From Pedobacter faecalis (GTDB lineage Bacteria > Bacteroidota > Bacteroidia > Sphingobacteriales > Sphingobacteriaceae), in assembly GCF_030182585.1 (NCBI RefSeq), contig NZ_JARXOW010000001.1, positions 2,852,001 through 2,916,000 on the forward strand: DNA of 64,000 bases. Reading direction: 5' to 3'. The notes under the pieces were generated by a model. It saw only the letters and a program-made list of their open reading frames with translations, had not been told where the DNA came from and searched no databases. Positions 52,298 to 60,471 of this stretch are shown one piece after another (the first letter of the stretch is position 1; each line of letters starts with the position of its first letter). The translations under genes and the position numbers were made by a program.

Positions 52298-52789
52298 TTA
52301 CAATGATGCAGCCAGTGCTGCCATTTTGAGGGCAGTGATTGCAGCTTCATCACCCTTATTGCCATGTTTGCCGCCGGCACGGTCTGCCGCCTGTTGCTGG
52401 TCGTTGGTAGTGAGCACGCCGAATATTACGGGTTTGCTGTGTTTGATGCTGACATTCGTCACGCCCTGTGCAACAGCATCACAAATAAAATCGAAGTGTC
52501 TGGTGTCGCCTTGTATTACGCAGCCAAGGCAGATCACCGCGTCAAGATCATTGTGCTTTTGAAGCAGCAGGTCGGCCGCTGAAGACAATTCGAAACTGCC
52601 CGGTACAGCAACAGAACGGATATTACTTTCACGAACACCATGCTTGAGCAGGGTGTTCACTGCGCCCTGGTACAGGCTGCCCGTGATTTCGGCATTCCAT
52701 TCAGCTACAGCAATCGCAAAGCGATAAGCTGAACCGTCCGGCACAGTGGTATGTGAAAAATCGGAAAGGTTTTTTAGTCTTGTAGCCAT
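52298..52789 (-). CDS. ribH: 6,7-dimethyl-8-ribityllumazine synthase
   Basis: Protein of 163 aa. FAIAVAEWNAEITGSL binds the phosphate and ring, VPGSFELSSAA and CLGCVIQGDTRHFDFIC are the core motifs with the catalytic His, and NVSIKHSKPVIFGVLTTND follows. It makes lumazine, the riboflavin precursor. It follows the TPR gene by 14 bp. No other riboflavin genes are near. Confidence 0.97.
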   Translation of the reverse strand: MATRLKNLSDFSHTTVPDGSAYRFAIAVAEWNAEITGSLYQGAVNTLLKHGVRESNIRSVAVPGSFELSSAADLLLQKHNDLDAVICLGCVIQGDTRHFDFICDAVAQGVTNVSIKHSKPVIFGVLTTNDQQQAADRAGGKHGNKGDEAAITALKMAALAASL

Positions 52790-52803
52790 TGCGGGAGCCG
52801 GTA

Positions 52804-53472
52804 TTAGTTTACCTGAGCTTCTGCACGTGCAATGTACGCATCGATGATCGCCGCTTCCTGGCTTGCAGGGAAATCAGCTCTGATCTTCTCGTAAGCTTCC
52901 TTGGCTTTTTTGAAGTCTTTCTGGTTTTCGTACACCAGGCCAAGTTTCTTCAGAAACAAAGGTGACGTGAATTTATTGCTCGACTTGTCTGCCGCCTTTT
53001 TATAATAGGTGGCCGCTTTATTATAATCTTTAAGTTCGCTGTATGCATCGCCCAGCAGGCCTAAAGCCAGAGGATCTGCAACCGGACTTCCGGTCTCGCT
53101 GTATTTGCCAAGAGATTCTACGGCCTTTTTATATTCTCCCTTACGAAGATAAATGCCGCCCAGGTAAAGGTTAGCCAGATTGGCTGATTTAGTGTTTTCG
53201 TATTCGTCGGCAATCTGCTCCAGTCCGGGATATCCACCTTGCCCGTTGATCGCTTTGGCAGACAGGGAGTCGACACCGATGTACTGCTCTGCTTTGTACA
53301 TTTTGGCAGATGCTTCTTCAGCACGATTTTTCAGATATACGCTCTGGTACCAGATATAAATTCCGATTAGTACAACGATAGCCCCTGCAATAAATAGCAG
53401 GCTTTTTGAGTTTTCCTGTACAAAAGATCCTTTATGAACCGGCTGATTTATCTCTTTTTCTGTAGTGGACAT
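52804..53472 (-). CDS. Membrane-anchored tetratricopeptide repeat protein
   Basis: Protein of 222 aa from the ATG at 53472; an earlier Met adds 9 residues. One membrane helix at about 24-44 (LLFIAGAIVVLIGIYIWY), then TPR helices (NLYLGGIYLRKGEYKKAVES, ALGLLGDAYSELKDYNKAAT, KKLGLVYENQKDFKKAKEAY). It resembles YfgM-type anchored TPR scaffolds that help periplasmic chaperones. -7 box TATTTTTG at 53497-53504. Cotranscribed with ribH by its spacing. Confidence 0.85.
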   Translation of the reverse strand: MSTTEKEINQPVHKGSFVQENSKSLLFIAGAIVVLIGIYIWYQSVYLKNRAEEASAKMYKAEQYIGVDSLSAKAINGQGGYPGLEQIADEYENTKSANLANLYLGGIYLRKGEYKKAVESLGKYSETGSPVADPLALGLLGDAYSELKDYNKAATYYKKAADKSSNKFTSPLFLKKLGLVYENQKDFKKAKEAYEKIRADFPASQEAAIIDAYIARAEAQVN

Positions 53473-53496
53473 GTTATTTAGAAAATAATTAAGGCG

Positions 53497-53504
53497 CAAA
53501 AATA
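53497..53504 (-). promoter_or_regulatory. -7 box of the TPR/ribH operon
   Basis: Minus-strand TATTTTTG followed by CG, 24 nt before the ATG at 53472. Confidence 0.5.
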
Positions 53505-53558
53505 CGTTTTTACATTAAAGTATCAATCTATTTTTTAAGTAATTGAGATTTTTAAAGG

Positions 53559-53566
53559 TAACTTTG
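53559..53566 (+). promoter_or_regulatory. recF -7 box
   Basis: TAACTTTG, 13 nt before the recF ATG. It gives a very short leader of about 10 nt. Confidence 0.5.
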
Positions 53567-53579
53567 GGCCACCGATACT

Positions 53580-54683
53580 ATGTGGCTAAAAAACATCACA
53601 CTGCTCAACTTCAAGAATTATTCGGACGCAAGCCTCAGTTTTTCGAAAACGGTAAATGCTTTCGTAGGAAACAATGGTGCGGGGAAGACCAATCTGCTTG
53701 ACGCTATTCATTATTTGTGCCTGTGCAAAGGGTATTTCAATCCGATCGACAGTCAGCAGATCAAGTTAGACGAGGAGCTCTTTTTGATACAGGGTGACTT
53801 TGACCGTGAGCAGAAGAATGAGAAGATCACCTGCGGGGTTAAACGTAACCAGAAGAAGCAGTTTAAGCGTAATAAAAAAGAGTATGAGAAACTGTCTGAT
53901 CACATCGGATTGTTTCCGCTGGTGATGATCTCGCCCTATGATACCAGTATTGTGATGGAGGGTAGTGAGGAGCGCAGGCGCTTTATGGATAATGTGATTT
54001 CCCAAACGGATGCGAAGTATCTGGACGAACTGATTACTTATAACCGGCAGCTGTTGAACCGGAATGCCTTGCTTAAACAAATTGCGGTAACACGTTCGTA
54101 CGATCCTGAACTGCTGGAGATATACAATATGCAACTGGTAGCCTCAGGATTAAGCTTACACCAGAAAAGGACGCAGTTTATGGCGCAGTTCGTTCCATTG
54201 TTCGATAAATATTACACCTTTCTCACCGGCGGGGCAGAGCGTGTCGGCCTCCTGTACCAAAGTCAGCTCACTGCTGCCGATTTCGGGCAGTTGCTGGCAC
54301 AATCGCTGGAGAAGGACAAAGTGCTTGAACGCACTACTGCGGGGGTTCATAAGGACGATCTGATATTTACCATCGCCGATATGCCGCTTAAAAAGTTTGG
54401 TTCCCAAGGTCAGCAGAAATCTTTTCTCATTGCGCTTAAGCTTGCGCAATATGCGTATCTTAGGTTACATAAAGGGTTCAAACCGCTGCTACTTCTCGAC
54501 GATATCTTTGACAAGCTTGACGATAGCCGGATGCACAAGCTCATGGAGATGGTTTCGCAGCAGGATTTCGGACAGATCTTTATCACGGATACGGGGCGTG
54601 ACCGGGTCCAGGCCCTGTTTAAGACGATCAATGTACCGGTAACACTATTTGAAGTAGACAGGGGGTCAGTGCATCATGCGTAA
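53580..54683 (+). CDS. recF: DNA replication and repair protein RecF
   Basis: Protein of 367 aa with N-terminal Walker A GNNGAGKTNLLDAI, RecF-specific ITLLNFKNY start, signature region KFGSQGQQKSFLIALKLA and Walker B LLLLDDIFDKLDDSR. It loads RecA at gaps with RecO/RecR. The dciA-like gene overlaps its end by 8 bp. This pairing of recF with a DUF721 gene is also seen near replication genes in other bacteria. Confidence 0.97.
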   Translation: MWLKNITLLNFKNYSDASLSFSKTVNAFVGNNGAGKTNLLDAIHYLCLCKGYFNPIDSQQIKLDEELFLIQGDFDREQKNEKITCGVKRNQKKQFKRNKKEYEKLSDHIGLFPLVMISPYDTSIVMEGSEERRRFMDNVISQTDAKYLDELITYNRQLLNRNALLKQIAVTRSYDPELLEIYNMQLVASGLSLHQKRTQFMAQFVPLFDKYYTFLTGGAERVGLLYQSQLTAADFGQLLAQSLEKDKVLERTTAGVHKDDLIFTIADMPLKKFGSQGQQKSFLIALKLAQYAYLRLHKGFKPLLLLDDIFDKLDDSRMHKLMEMVSQQDFGQIFITDTGRDRVQALFKTINVPVTLFEVDRGSVHHA

Positions 54684-54966
54684 ACCAAACGATATCACAT
54701 TAAAGGAAGCCATAGGTAAATTGTTGAACGTTTACCGTATTAAAGGGAAGTTTGACGAAACTTCTGTTGTGGCTTTCTGGCCGGAACTAATGGGTAAAGC
54801 GGTAGCCAACCGTACTACGCAGATCTATGTGTCGCAGAAAAAGCTATTTGTCAGGCTTGAATCTGCTGTAGTGAAGAATGAACTGCTTATGGTAAGGGCC
54901 GGCATCATTCAAAAAATTAATGAACGCGCCGGCACTGAAGTCATCACTGAAATTGTCTTTCTGTAA
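54676..54966 (+). CDS. DUF721 (DciA-like) protein
   Basis: Protein of 96 aa: the KH-like DUF721 domain fills it (IGKLLNVYRIKGKFDETSVV, FWPELMGKAVANRTTQIYVS, LFVRLESAVVKNELLM). DciA proteins help load the replicative helicase where DnaC is absent. Overlap with recF indicates translational coupling. Confidence 0.9.
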   Translation: MRKPNDITLKEAIGKLLNVYRIKGKFDETSVVAFWPELMGKAVANRTTQIYVSQKKLFVRLESAVVKNELLMVRAGIIQKINERAGTEVITEIVFL

Positions 54967-54969
54967 TCG

Positions 54970-55137
54970 CTAAAATACCTTACTGATCAGCCAGATGATC
55001 AGCGCAAGCACCAGCACAACTACAATTACGCCGGTCCAGACGCCGGCCTTGAAAATACCTTCTACCAGGTCGCAGCTCATAAGTGTTGTCGACAGGAAGG
55101 CGATGATTGCGAGGGGGTAATACCTTTTAAATGTCAT
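54970..55137 (-). CDS. Small membrane lipoprotein, 55 aa
   Basis: ATG at 55137, stop at 54970. Signal peptide with lipobox LMSC (Cys22), then DLVEGIFKAGVWTGVI and a C-terminal hydrophobic helix (VIVVVLVLALIIWLISKVF). Tiny proteins of this shape are widespread in Bacteroidetes and, as I recall, sometimes misnamed phosphatidate cytidylyltransferase. It is convergent with the DciA-like gene, 3 bp between stops. Function unknown. Confidence 0.8.
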   Translation of the reverse strand: MTFKRYYPLAIIAFLSTTLMSCDLVEGIFKAGVWTGVIVVVLVLALIIWLISKVF

Positions 55138-55189
55138 ACGCTTTGGATTTTAGTTATCTAACAAAGTTGTACGACAAATGGTTTTAACG

Positions 55190-55903
55190 TTATTTCCCGT
55201 TCACTTTAAGCAGTTCGATGTCGAATACCAGGGTACTGTATGGCGGCATGTCAGGACCTGATCCGCTTTCTCCGTAGGCCAGATGGTATGGTATATAAAA
55301 ACGGTATTTAGAGCCCGCCGGCATTAACTGCAAACCTTCCGTCCAGCCTTGGATAACACCTGTAAGCGGCAGGGAAAGCGGCTCGTTTCTGTCGTAAGAG
55401 CTGTCAAACTGTTTGCCATTTAAAAATGTTCCTTTATAGTGCACCAGTACGGTATCACTAGCTGCAGGCATGGCGCCGTTGCCTTTGGTGAGGACTTCAT
55501 ACTGAAGTCCGCTACTGGTGACATTTACACCAGGTTTCGTCTTGTTGGCTTCGAGGAAGGCTTTGCCTTCGGCTCTAGTGGCGGCAAACCGGTTCTCATA
55601 GGCCAGTTTCAAGGTATTGCTGATGACCGTACGCATCTCTTCTTCCTTGAGTAAGGCCGGCTTTCCTGAAAAGGCGTCTTCGAAGCCCCGGAGCAGTAAG
55701 GTATAATTGATCTCGGTAAGGTTGCGGTTCTTAAGGTCGGACGCCATTGAAGACCCAAAAGCATAGCTGACCGAGTCGACCCGGCCGCTGAAGATTGGCG
55801 CTTTTGTGGTGGCAACCGGTTTCTTAGCTGCGGTTTTTTTTGTCTGCGCCGCAAGCGTGCCCGCGCAAAGCGGCAGAATGAGTATAAGGATTATTTTTTT
55901 CAT
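55190..55903 (-). CDS. FKBP-type peptidyl-prolyl cis-trans isomerase (secreted)
   Basis: Protein of 237 aa from the ATG at 55903, where a signal peptide begins (MKKIILILILPLCAGTLAAQ); upstream codons are non-coding-like. N-terminal FKBP_N dimerisation helices at about 45-125 (YAFGSSMASDLKNRNLTEI) and a C-terminal FKBP domain (SGLQYEVLTKGNG, VHYKGTFLNGKQFDSSYDR, GWTEGLQLMPAGSKYRFYIP). By family a periplasmic Mip/FkpA-like foldase. It is downstream of ndk, 85 bp apart. Confidence 0.93.
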   Translation of the reverse strand: MKKIILILILPLCAGTLAAQTKKTAAKKPVATTKAPIFSGRVDSVSYAFGSSMASDLKNRNLTEINYTLLLRGFEDAFSGKPALLKEEEMRTVISNTLKLAYENRFAATRAEGKAFLEANKTKPGVNVTSSGLQYEVLTKGNGAMPAASDTVLVHYKGTFLNGKQFDSSYDRNEPLSLPLTGVIQGWTEGLQLMPAGSKYRFYIPYHLAYGESGSGPDMPPYSTLVFDIELLKVNGK

Positions 55904-55988
55904 TATCGGATTGGTTTGCATGCAAGCTAATATAAAGAAAGCACCTGCAAGGTGCTTTCTGATATTTTTGTTTGATAAGAAAGGCAGA

Positions 55989-56408
55989 CTAAAAGCGTTC
56001 TTCAGCGGTAAAGAAAAAGTCACCCTCGATCTGCGCGTTCTCATCGGAATCGGAACCATGAACAGCGTTAGCGTCGATTGACTTTGCGTATTTTCTGCGA
56101 ATGGTGCCTTCTGCAGCTTCTGCCGGATTGGTAGACCCGATCAGTTTTCTGAAGTCTTCGATAGCGTTATCTTTTTCGAGGATCGCAGCAACGATAGGTC
56201 CGGACGACATAAAGCTTACAAGGTCATTATAAAACGGACGCTCTTTGTGTACCGCGTAAAATTCGCCCGCAGATTCAGGCGTAAGCCTGGTGTATTTCAA
56301 CGCGATGATCTTAAAACCTGCCGAGGTAATATCGTTAATAATAGCCCCGATGTGCCCGTTAGCAACGGCATCAGGCTTGATCATGGTGAATGTTCTGTTT
56401 GTAGTCAT
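55989..56408 (-). CDS. ndk: Nucleoside diphosphate kinase
   Basis: Protein of 139 aa. [16 protein letters not shown] at the N-terminus and the catalytic His in [12 protein letters not shown]. It equilibrates NTP and dNTP pools. A -7 box TATTTTTG lies 22 nt upstream of the ATG. Confidence 0.98.
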   Translation of the reverse strand: MTTNRTFTMIKPDAVANGHIGAIINDITSAGFKIIALKYTRLTPESAGEFYAVHKERPFYNDLVSFMSSGPIVAAILEKDNAIEDFRKLIGSTNPAEAAEGTIRRKYAKSIDANAVHGSDSDENAQIEGDFFFTAEERF

Positions 56409-56430
56409 CTTAATAAATCAAAATTTTTTG

Positions 56431-56438
56431 CAAAAATA
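56431..56438 (-). promoter_or_regulatory. ndk -7 box
   Basis: Minus-strand TATTTTTG, 22 nt before the ATG at 56408, giving a conventional short leader. Confidence 0.5.
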
Positions 56439-56523
56439 CGTTTTATACTCCTAATATAAGACGCCAAACAGATATAAAAATCGCTTGTTTATAAAACGAA
56501 TGTTCAACTTATCATTAAATCAT

Positions 56524-56531
56524 TAGCTTTG
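56524..56531 (+). promoter_or_regulatory. nrnA -7 box
   Basis: TAGCTTTG ends 8 nt before the first ATG (56540) and 11 nt before the second (56543). The predicted leader is only a few nucleotides. Confidence 0.5.
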
Positions 56532-56539
56532 TCCTTAAT

Positions 56540-57553
56540 ATGATGTTATCTGTATCAGAAATTAAATCGTTGCTGGCTACCCCCCAGAAGATTGTAATTA
56601 CTACGCACCACAAGCCCGACGGGGATGCTATGGGCTCGTCTCTGGGTCTGTATGCTTATCTGATACAAAAGGGGCATCACGTTAAAGTGATCACGCCAAC
56701 GGACTATCCTTACTTTTTGCACTGGATGCCGAACAATTCGGAGGTTATCGTATATACCGAGAACCAGGAATTGTCGGCCAGGCTCGTCGAGGAGGCCGCC
56801 ATGATCTTTTGTTTGGATTTCAACAGTTTGAGCAGGATCAACGAACTCGGCGAGCTTGTCCGGGCATCAGGGGCATATAAGCTGATGATCGATCATCACC
56901 TTGAGCCTGAGGACTTTGATCATTACCGCCACTGGAACATCAATGCCTGTGCGGCAGCGCAACTGGTGTATGAGTTTATCGTGGACGAAATGCAGGATGG
57001 GGCTTCGATGACCAAGGATATTGCCACCTGTCTTTACACGGGCATAATGACCGATTCAGGATCGTTCAGATTTGAATCGGCTACCTCTTCGGTTTACCGG
57101 ATTGCCGCCGATCTGATCGATATGGGGGCGGAGCATTGGCGAATCCACCAGCTCGTTTACGATAATGCTACCGAAAACCGGCTTCGTTTCCTGGGTCACT
57201 GTATCAGTAATAAGCTGGAAATACTCCGCGAATACAATACCGCGATCATTTCCGTGACGAAAGAAGAATTGAAAGCGTTTGACATCATGACCGGTGATAC
57301 CGAGGGTATTGTGAATTATGCGCTTTCGATTAATGGTATCAGACTCGCTGCATTTATTATTGAAAGAACTGATAAAGTTAAACTATCTTTGCGCTCCACG
57401 GGCGATTTCCCGGCAAACGAGATTTGTAAGAAATACTTTGGAGGAGGTGGTCACAGAAACGCGGCCGGCGGGATTTCGGAGGCAGGACTTGCAGAGACAG
57501 TGGAGCAATTTAAATCGATATTAACCGAATATAAAACACAATTATTACAATAG
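56540..57553 (+). CDS. nrnA: Bifunctional oligoribonuclease/pAp phosphatase (DHH family, NrnA)
   Basis: Protein of 337 aa. DHH domain with HHKPDGDAMGSSLGLY, CLDFNSLSRI, LMIDHHLEP and MTDSGSFRFE; DHHA1 domain with GGGGHRNAAGG at the end. By family it degrades nanoRNA and pAp. Two adjacent ATG codons (56540, 56543) are possible starts. The FKBP lipoprotein gene follows 13 bp later, probably in one transcript. Confidence 0.94.
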   Translation: MMLSVSEIKSLLATPQKIVITTHHKPDGDAMGSSLGLYAYLIQKGHHVKVITPTDYPYFLHWMPNNSEVIVYTENQELSARLVEEAAMIFCLDFNSLSRINELGELVRASGAYKLMIDHHLEPEDFDHYRHWNINACAAAQLVYEFIVDEMQDGASMTKDIATCLYTGIMTDSGSFRFESATSSVYRIAADLIDMGAEHWRIHQLVYDNATENRLRFLGHCISNKLEILREYNTAIISVTKEELKAFDIMTGDTEGIVNYALSINGIRLAAFIIERTDKVKLSLRSTGDFPANEICKKYFGGGGHRNAAGGISEAGLAETVEQFKSILTEYKTQLLQ

Positions 57554-57566
57554 AAAAAACAACCAC

Positions 57567-58556
57567 ATGAAGAAAGGTATAGCAATTCTTTTCGCGGCTA
57601 CGCTTGGTCTGGCTGCATGCAACAATTACAAAGAGGGCAAGGGTGGTCTGATGTATCAGATACATCACGACGGCGGCAAGGCCAAAATCAAGGAGGGTGA
57701 CGTCGTAAAGCTGAACTTTATCCAGAAAAATGAGCGGGATTCGGTTATGTTCAGTACTTATGACATTGAACAGCCGCAGGTATTCCCGGTAGGTAAAGCG
57801 CAGTATGGCGGTGATATGAACGATGTGCTTACGCTTTTCGGTGAGGGTGACAGTGCTACATTTAAGCTTAATCTCGACACCATGACCAAGCACAGCGGTC
57901 AGCCAAAGCCACCGGCTGCTGCAAAGGATAAATATTTGATCTTTACCGTTAAAATCGAAAAAGTATTGGCTAAAAATGCAAATGAAGCGGATACGGCATT
58001 TCAAAGAAGGGCCCAGGAATTTTTTCAAAAAGATTATATGGCCAGTGTAGAGCGGTTAAAGGGCGCTGAAGCAGGTAAGATCAAGAACTTCATCGAAGAG
58101 AATAAACTTAAGCCTCAGACTACTGCTTCAGGTTTACAGTATGTGATCTCAAATCCGGGCAGCGGTCCGAAACCGGCAATTGGTGATACCATTATGTTGA
58201 ACTATACTGGTAAGCTGCTGACTAAAAAAGCTGACGGGAAAGAGAATATTTTTGATACTTCGGTAGAAAAGGTTGCGAAGGATGCGGGTATACACAACGC
58301 AATGGCACAATATGCGCCGCGTCCGTTCACTATCGGTAATGCAATTCCTGGATTTGACGAGGGGTATCAGCTGATCGGTAAAGGCGGAAAAATCCTTTTG
58401 ATCATACCGTCAAAACTGGCATATGGTGAAAGCGGTCAGCCACAAGCACGTATAACACCATATTCGCCATTGGCTTTTGAGGTTGAGATCGTGGACATCA
58501 AGAAACCATCAGGCTCTCCTGCGGCTGCCAATACGCCGCCGGCACCAGCACAATAA
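57567..58556 (+). CDS. FKBP-type peptidyl-prolyl isomerase lipoprotein
   Basis: Protein of 329 aa. Lipoprotein signal with lipobox LAAC (Cys18). Two FKBP-like modules: a diverged one at about 30-135 (LMYQIHHDGGKAKIKEGDVV) and a canonical one at about 190-315 (ASGLQYVISNPGSGPKPAIG, FTIGNAIPGFDEGYQLIG, LAYGESGQ). Pro/Ala-rich end. Probably a chaperone anchored in the periplasm. It ends the nrnA operon before a strong terminator. Confidence 0.92.
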   Translation: MKKGIAILFAATLGLAACNNYKEGKGGLMYQIHHDGGKAKIKEGDVVKLNFIQKNERDSVMFSTYDIEQPQVFPVGKAQYGGDMNDVLTLFGEGDSATFKLNLDTMTKHSGQPKPPAAAKDKYLIFTVKIEKVLAKNANEADTAFQRRAQEFFQKDYMASVERLKGAEAGKIKNFIEENKLKPQTTASGLQYVISNPGSGPKPAIGDTIMLNYTGKLLTKKADGKENIFDTSVEKVAKDAGIHNAMAQYAPRPFTIGNAIPGFDEGYQLIGKGGKILLIIPSKLAYGESGQPQARITPYSPLAFEVEIVDIKKPSGSPAAANTPPAPAQ

Positions 58557-58579
58557 TAATTGACTTTCAAAAATGAGTA

Positions 58580-58616
58580 AACCCTGTATGGCTCCTGGCC
58601 TTACAGGGTTTTTTTT
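58580..58616 (+). terminator. Intrinsic terminator after the FKBP lipoprotein gene
   Basis: AACCCTGTA (58580-58588) pairs with TACAGGGTT (58602-58610), followed by TTTTTT. The tatD -7 box starts 4 nt after the T-tract. Confidence 0.9.
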
Positions 58617-58619
58617 GTA

Positions 58620-58627
58620 TAACTTTG
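58620..58627 (+). promoter_or_regulatory. tatD -7 box, probable leaderless start
   Basis: TAACTTTG ends 3 nt before the ATG at 58631. Its -33 region would fall inside the hairpin of the upstream terminator. Confidence 0.6.
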
Positions 58628-58630
58628 CTT

Positions 58631-59398
58631 ATGCTTTTAACAGATACCCATACACACATTTACTACGAAAGCGAACCTGGGAAGCTTAGGGATATGATGC
58701 AAAGGTGCTTTGATCATGACATCAGACGCCTTTTTCTGCCGAACGTGAATGTGGCCTCAATTGCCATGATCGATAAAATGGTGGAAGACTACCCGGAAAA
58801 CTGCTTTGCCATGGCGGGCTTGCATCCTTGTGATGTAAAGGACGACTTTGAGGAAGTTCTGGATCTTATCTGTGAAAGCATCCCTGATCGTAATATTTGT
58901 GCAATAGGAGAGATAGGGATTGATCTGTATTGGGACAAATCTACGCTGGAAGTTCAGCAGCGCGCGTTTTCCGAACAGATAAACTGGGCTAAAGACCTTG
59001 ACCTGCCCATCGTGATTCACTGCCGGGATGCGTTTAATGAAGTTTTCGAAGTACTCGAGGCGGCAAAGGGCGATAGATTGCGCGGAATTATGCATTGTTT
59101 CACGGGCGACTTGCTGCAGGCAGAACGTGCCCTGGAACTTGGGTTTGTCCTGGGTATTGGAGGGGTTGTTACCTACAAAAATTCAGGTCTGGCCGAAGTG
59201 CTTAAGCAAATCCGGCTTTCGGACATTGTGTTAGAAACCGATGCGCCATATCTTGCACCTGTTCCATTCAGGGGTAAGCCGAACGAAAGCAGCTATCTTA
59301 AGTATATCGCCGAAAAGATAGCCGATATCTATCAGGTTACGCTCCAGGAGGTTGCTGAACAAACTACGGCCAACTCGGTTGCCATTTTCAAGCGTTAG
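58631..59398 (+). CDS. tatD: TatD family metal-dependent DNase
   Basis: Protein of 255 aa from the ATG at 58631; a TTG two codons earlier lies inside the -7 box and is not a credible start. Metal motifs DTHTHIY, GEIGIDLYW, VIHCRDA, HCFTGD and ETDAPYL are all present. By family a Mg-dependent 3'-5' exonuclease of DNA repair or an editing deacylase. The asparaginase gene starts 2 bp later, so they are cotranscribed. Confidence 0.94.
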   Translation: MLLTDTHTHIYYESEPGKLRDMMQRCFDHDIRRLFLPNVNVASIAMIDKMVEDYPENCFAMAGLHPCDVKDDFEEVLDLICESIPDRNICAIGEIGIDLYWDKSTLEVQQRAFSEQINWAKDLDLPIVIHCRDAFNEVFEVLEAAKGDRLRGIMHCFTGDLLQAERALELGFVLGIGGVVTYKNSGLAEVLKQIRLSDIVLETDAPYLAPVPFRGKPNESSYLKYIAEKIADIYQVTLQEVAEQTTANSVAIFKR

Positions 59399-59400
59399 TT

Positions 59401-60417
59401 ATGACTAAAATACTCATTATATATACAGGAGGGACTATAGGAATGGTCAATGATCCGGCTACAGGCTCATTGGTGCCGTTCGATTTTAAGCAGATCAGGC
59501 AGAATGTACCGGAACTGGACAGGCTCAATTACGATCTGGATGTCTACTCCTTCGATCCGATTCTGGATTCTTCCAATATGACGCCCGAAATATGGGCCGA
59601 AATTGCCACACTGATTAAAAACAAATATGAACTCTTTGACGGCTTTGTTATCCTTCACGGATCAGATACTATGGCGTTCACCGCCTCTGCCTTAAGCTTT
59701 ATGCTGGAGAATCTGAGCAAGCCGGTAGTGCTCACGGGATCGCAGTTGCCGATCGGGGAGATCAGGACCGATGCCAAGGAGAACCTGATCACAGCACTCG
59801 AAATAGCCGCTACCCGCCGAGATGATCGGCCTATGGTGCCTGAAGTATGTATTTATTTTGACTATCAGCTGTTCCGGGGAAACCGGGCGATTAAATATAA
59901 TTCAGAAAAGTTTGAAGCGTTTCGGTCGCCAAACTATCCTATTCTTGCAGAAGCGGGCGTTACGCTATCTTTTTTCAGCAATTATATTCTGCCGCAACCG
60001 GACCGGGATCTCGTTGTTCATCTGAATTACAATCCCAATATCGGTGTGCTTAAATTGTACCCCGGCATTTCCGAACTGGCCGTACGTGCCGTGACTGCAT
60101 CGCCGGTTGATGCCATTGTACTGGAAACTTTTGGCTCAGGTAATACTACGACAGCGGGCTGGTTTATTGACTGCCTGAAGGAAGCGATAGGAAATGGCAA
60201 ACTTATCGTGGATATTACGCAATGCCAACGTGGCTCTGTTGAACTGGGTATGTATGAAACGAGCAAAAGGCTTCAGCAGATGGGTGTAGTAAGCGGATAC
60301 GATATGACGTTTGAGGCAACAATTACCAAATTGATGTATCTGATGGGTCAAGGTCTGCAGCATCAGGAAATTGTACGCCTGATGGAAGACTCCCTGCGTG
60401 GCGAGCTGACCAACTAG
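59401..60417 (+). CDS. ansA: Type I (cytoplasmic) L-asparaginase
   Basis: Protein of 338 aa with no signal peptide. First catalytic motif YTGGTIGM and second HGSDTMAFTASALSFML, then LTGSQLPIGEIRTDAKENL. The C-terminal domain has ITQCQRGSVELGMYE. It hydrolyses asparagine to aspartate and ammonia. It is coupled to tatD, with 2 bp between. Confidence 0.93.
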   Translation: MTKILIIYTGGTIGMVNDPATGSLVPFDFKQIRQNVPELDRLNYDLDVYSFDPILDSSNMTPEIWAEIATLIKNKYELFDGFVILHGSDTMAFTASALSFMLENLSKPVVLTGSQLPIGEIRTDAKENLITALEIAATRRDDRPMVPEVCIYFDYQLFRGNRAIKYNSEKFEAFRSPNYPILAEAGVTLSFFSNYILPQPDRDLVVHLNYNPNIGVLKLYPGISELAVRAVTASPVDAIVLETFGSGNTTTAGWFIDCLKEAIGNGKLIVDITQCQRGSVELGMYETSKRLQQMGVVSGYDMTFEATITKLMYLMGQGLQHQEIVRLMEDSLRGELTN

Positions 60418-60460
60418 TGTAAATTTACCGGGCGTTTACCTTCTGAAGTATATTATTGTT

Positions 60461-60468
60461 TAATTTTG
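60461..60468 (+). promoter_or_regulatory. cstB-like gene -7 box, probable leaderless start
   Basis: TAATTTTG ends 3 nt before the ATG at 60472. The TTG overlapping the box is an unlikely start. Confidence 0.55.
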
Positions 60469-60471
60469 TTT

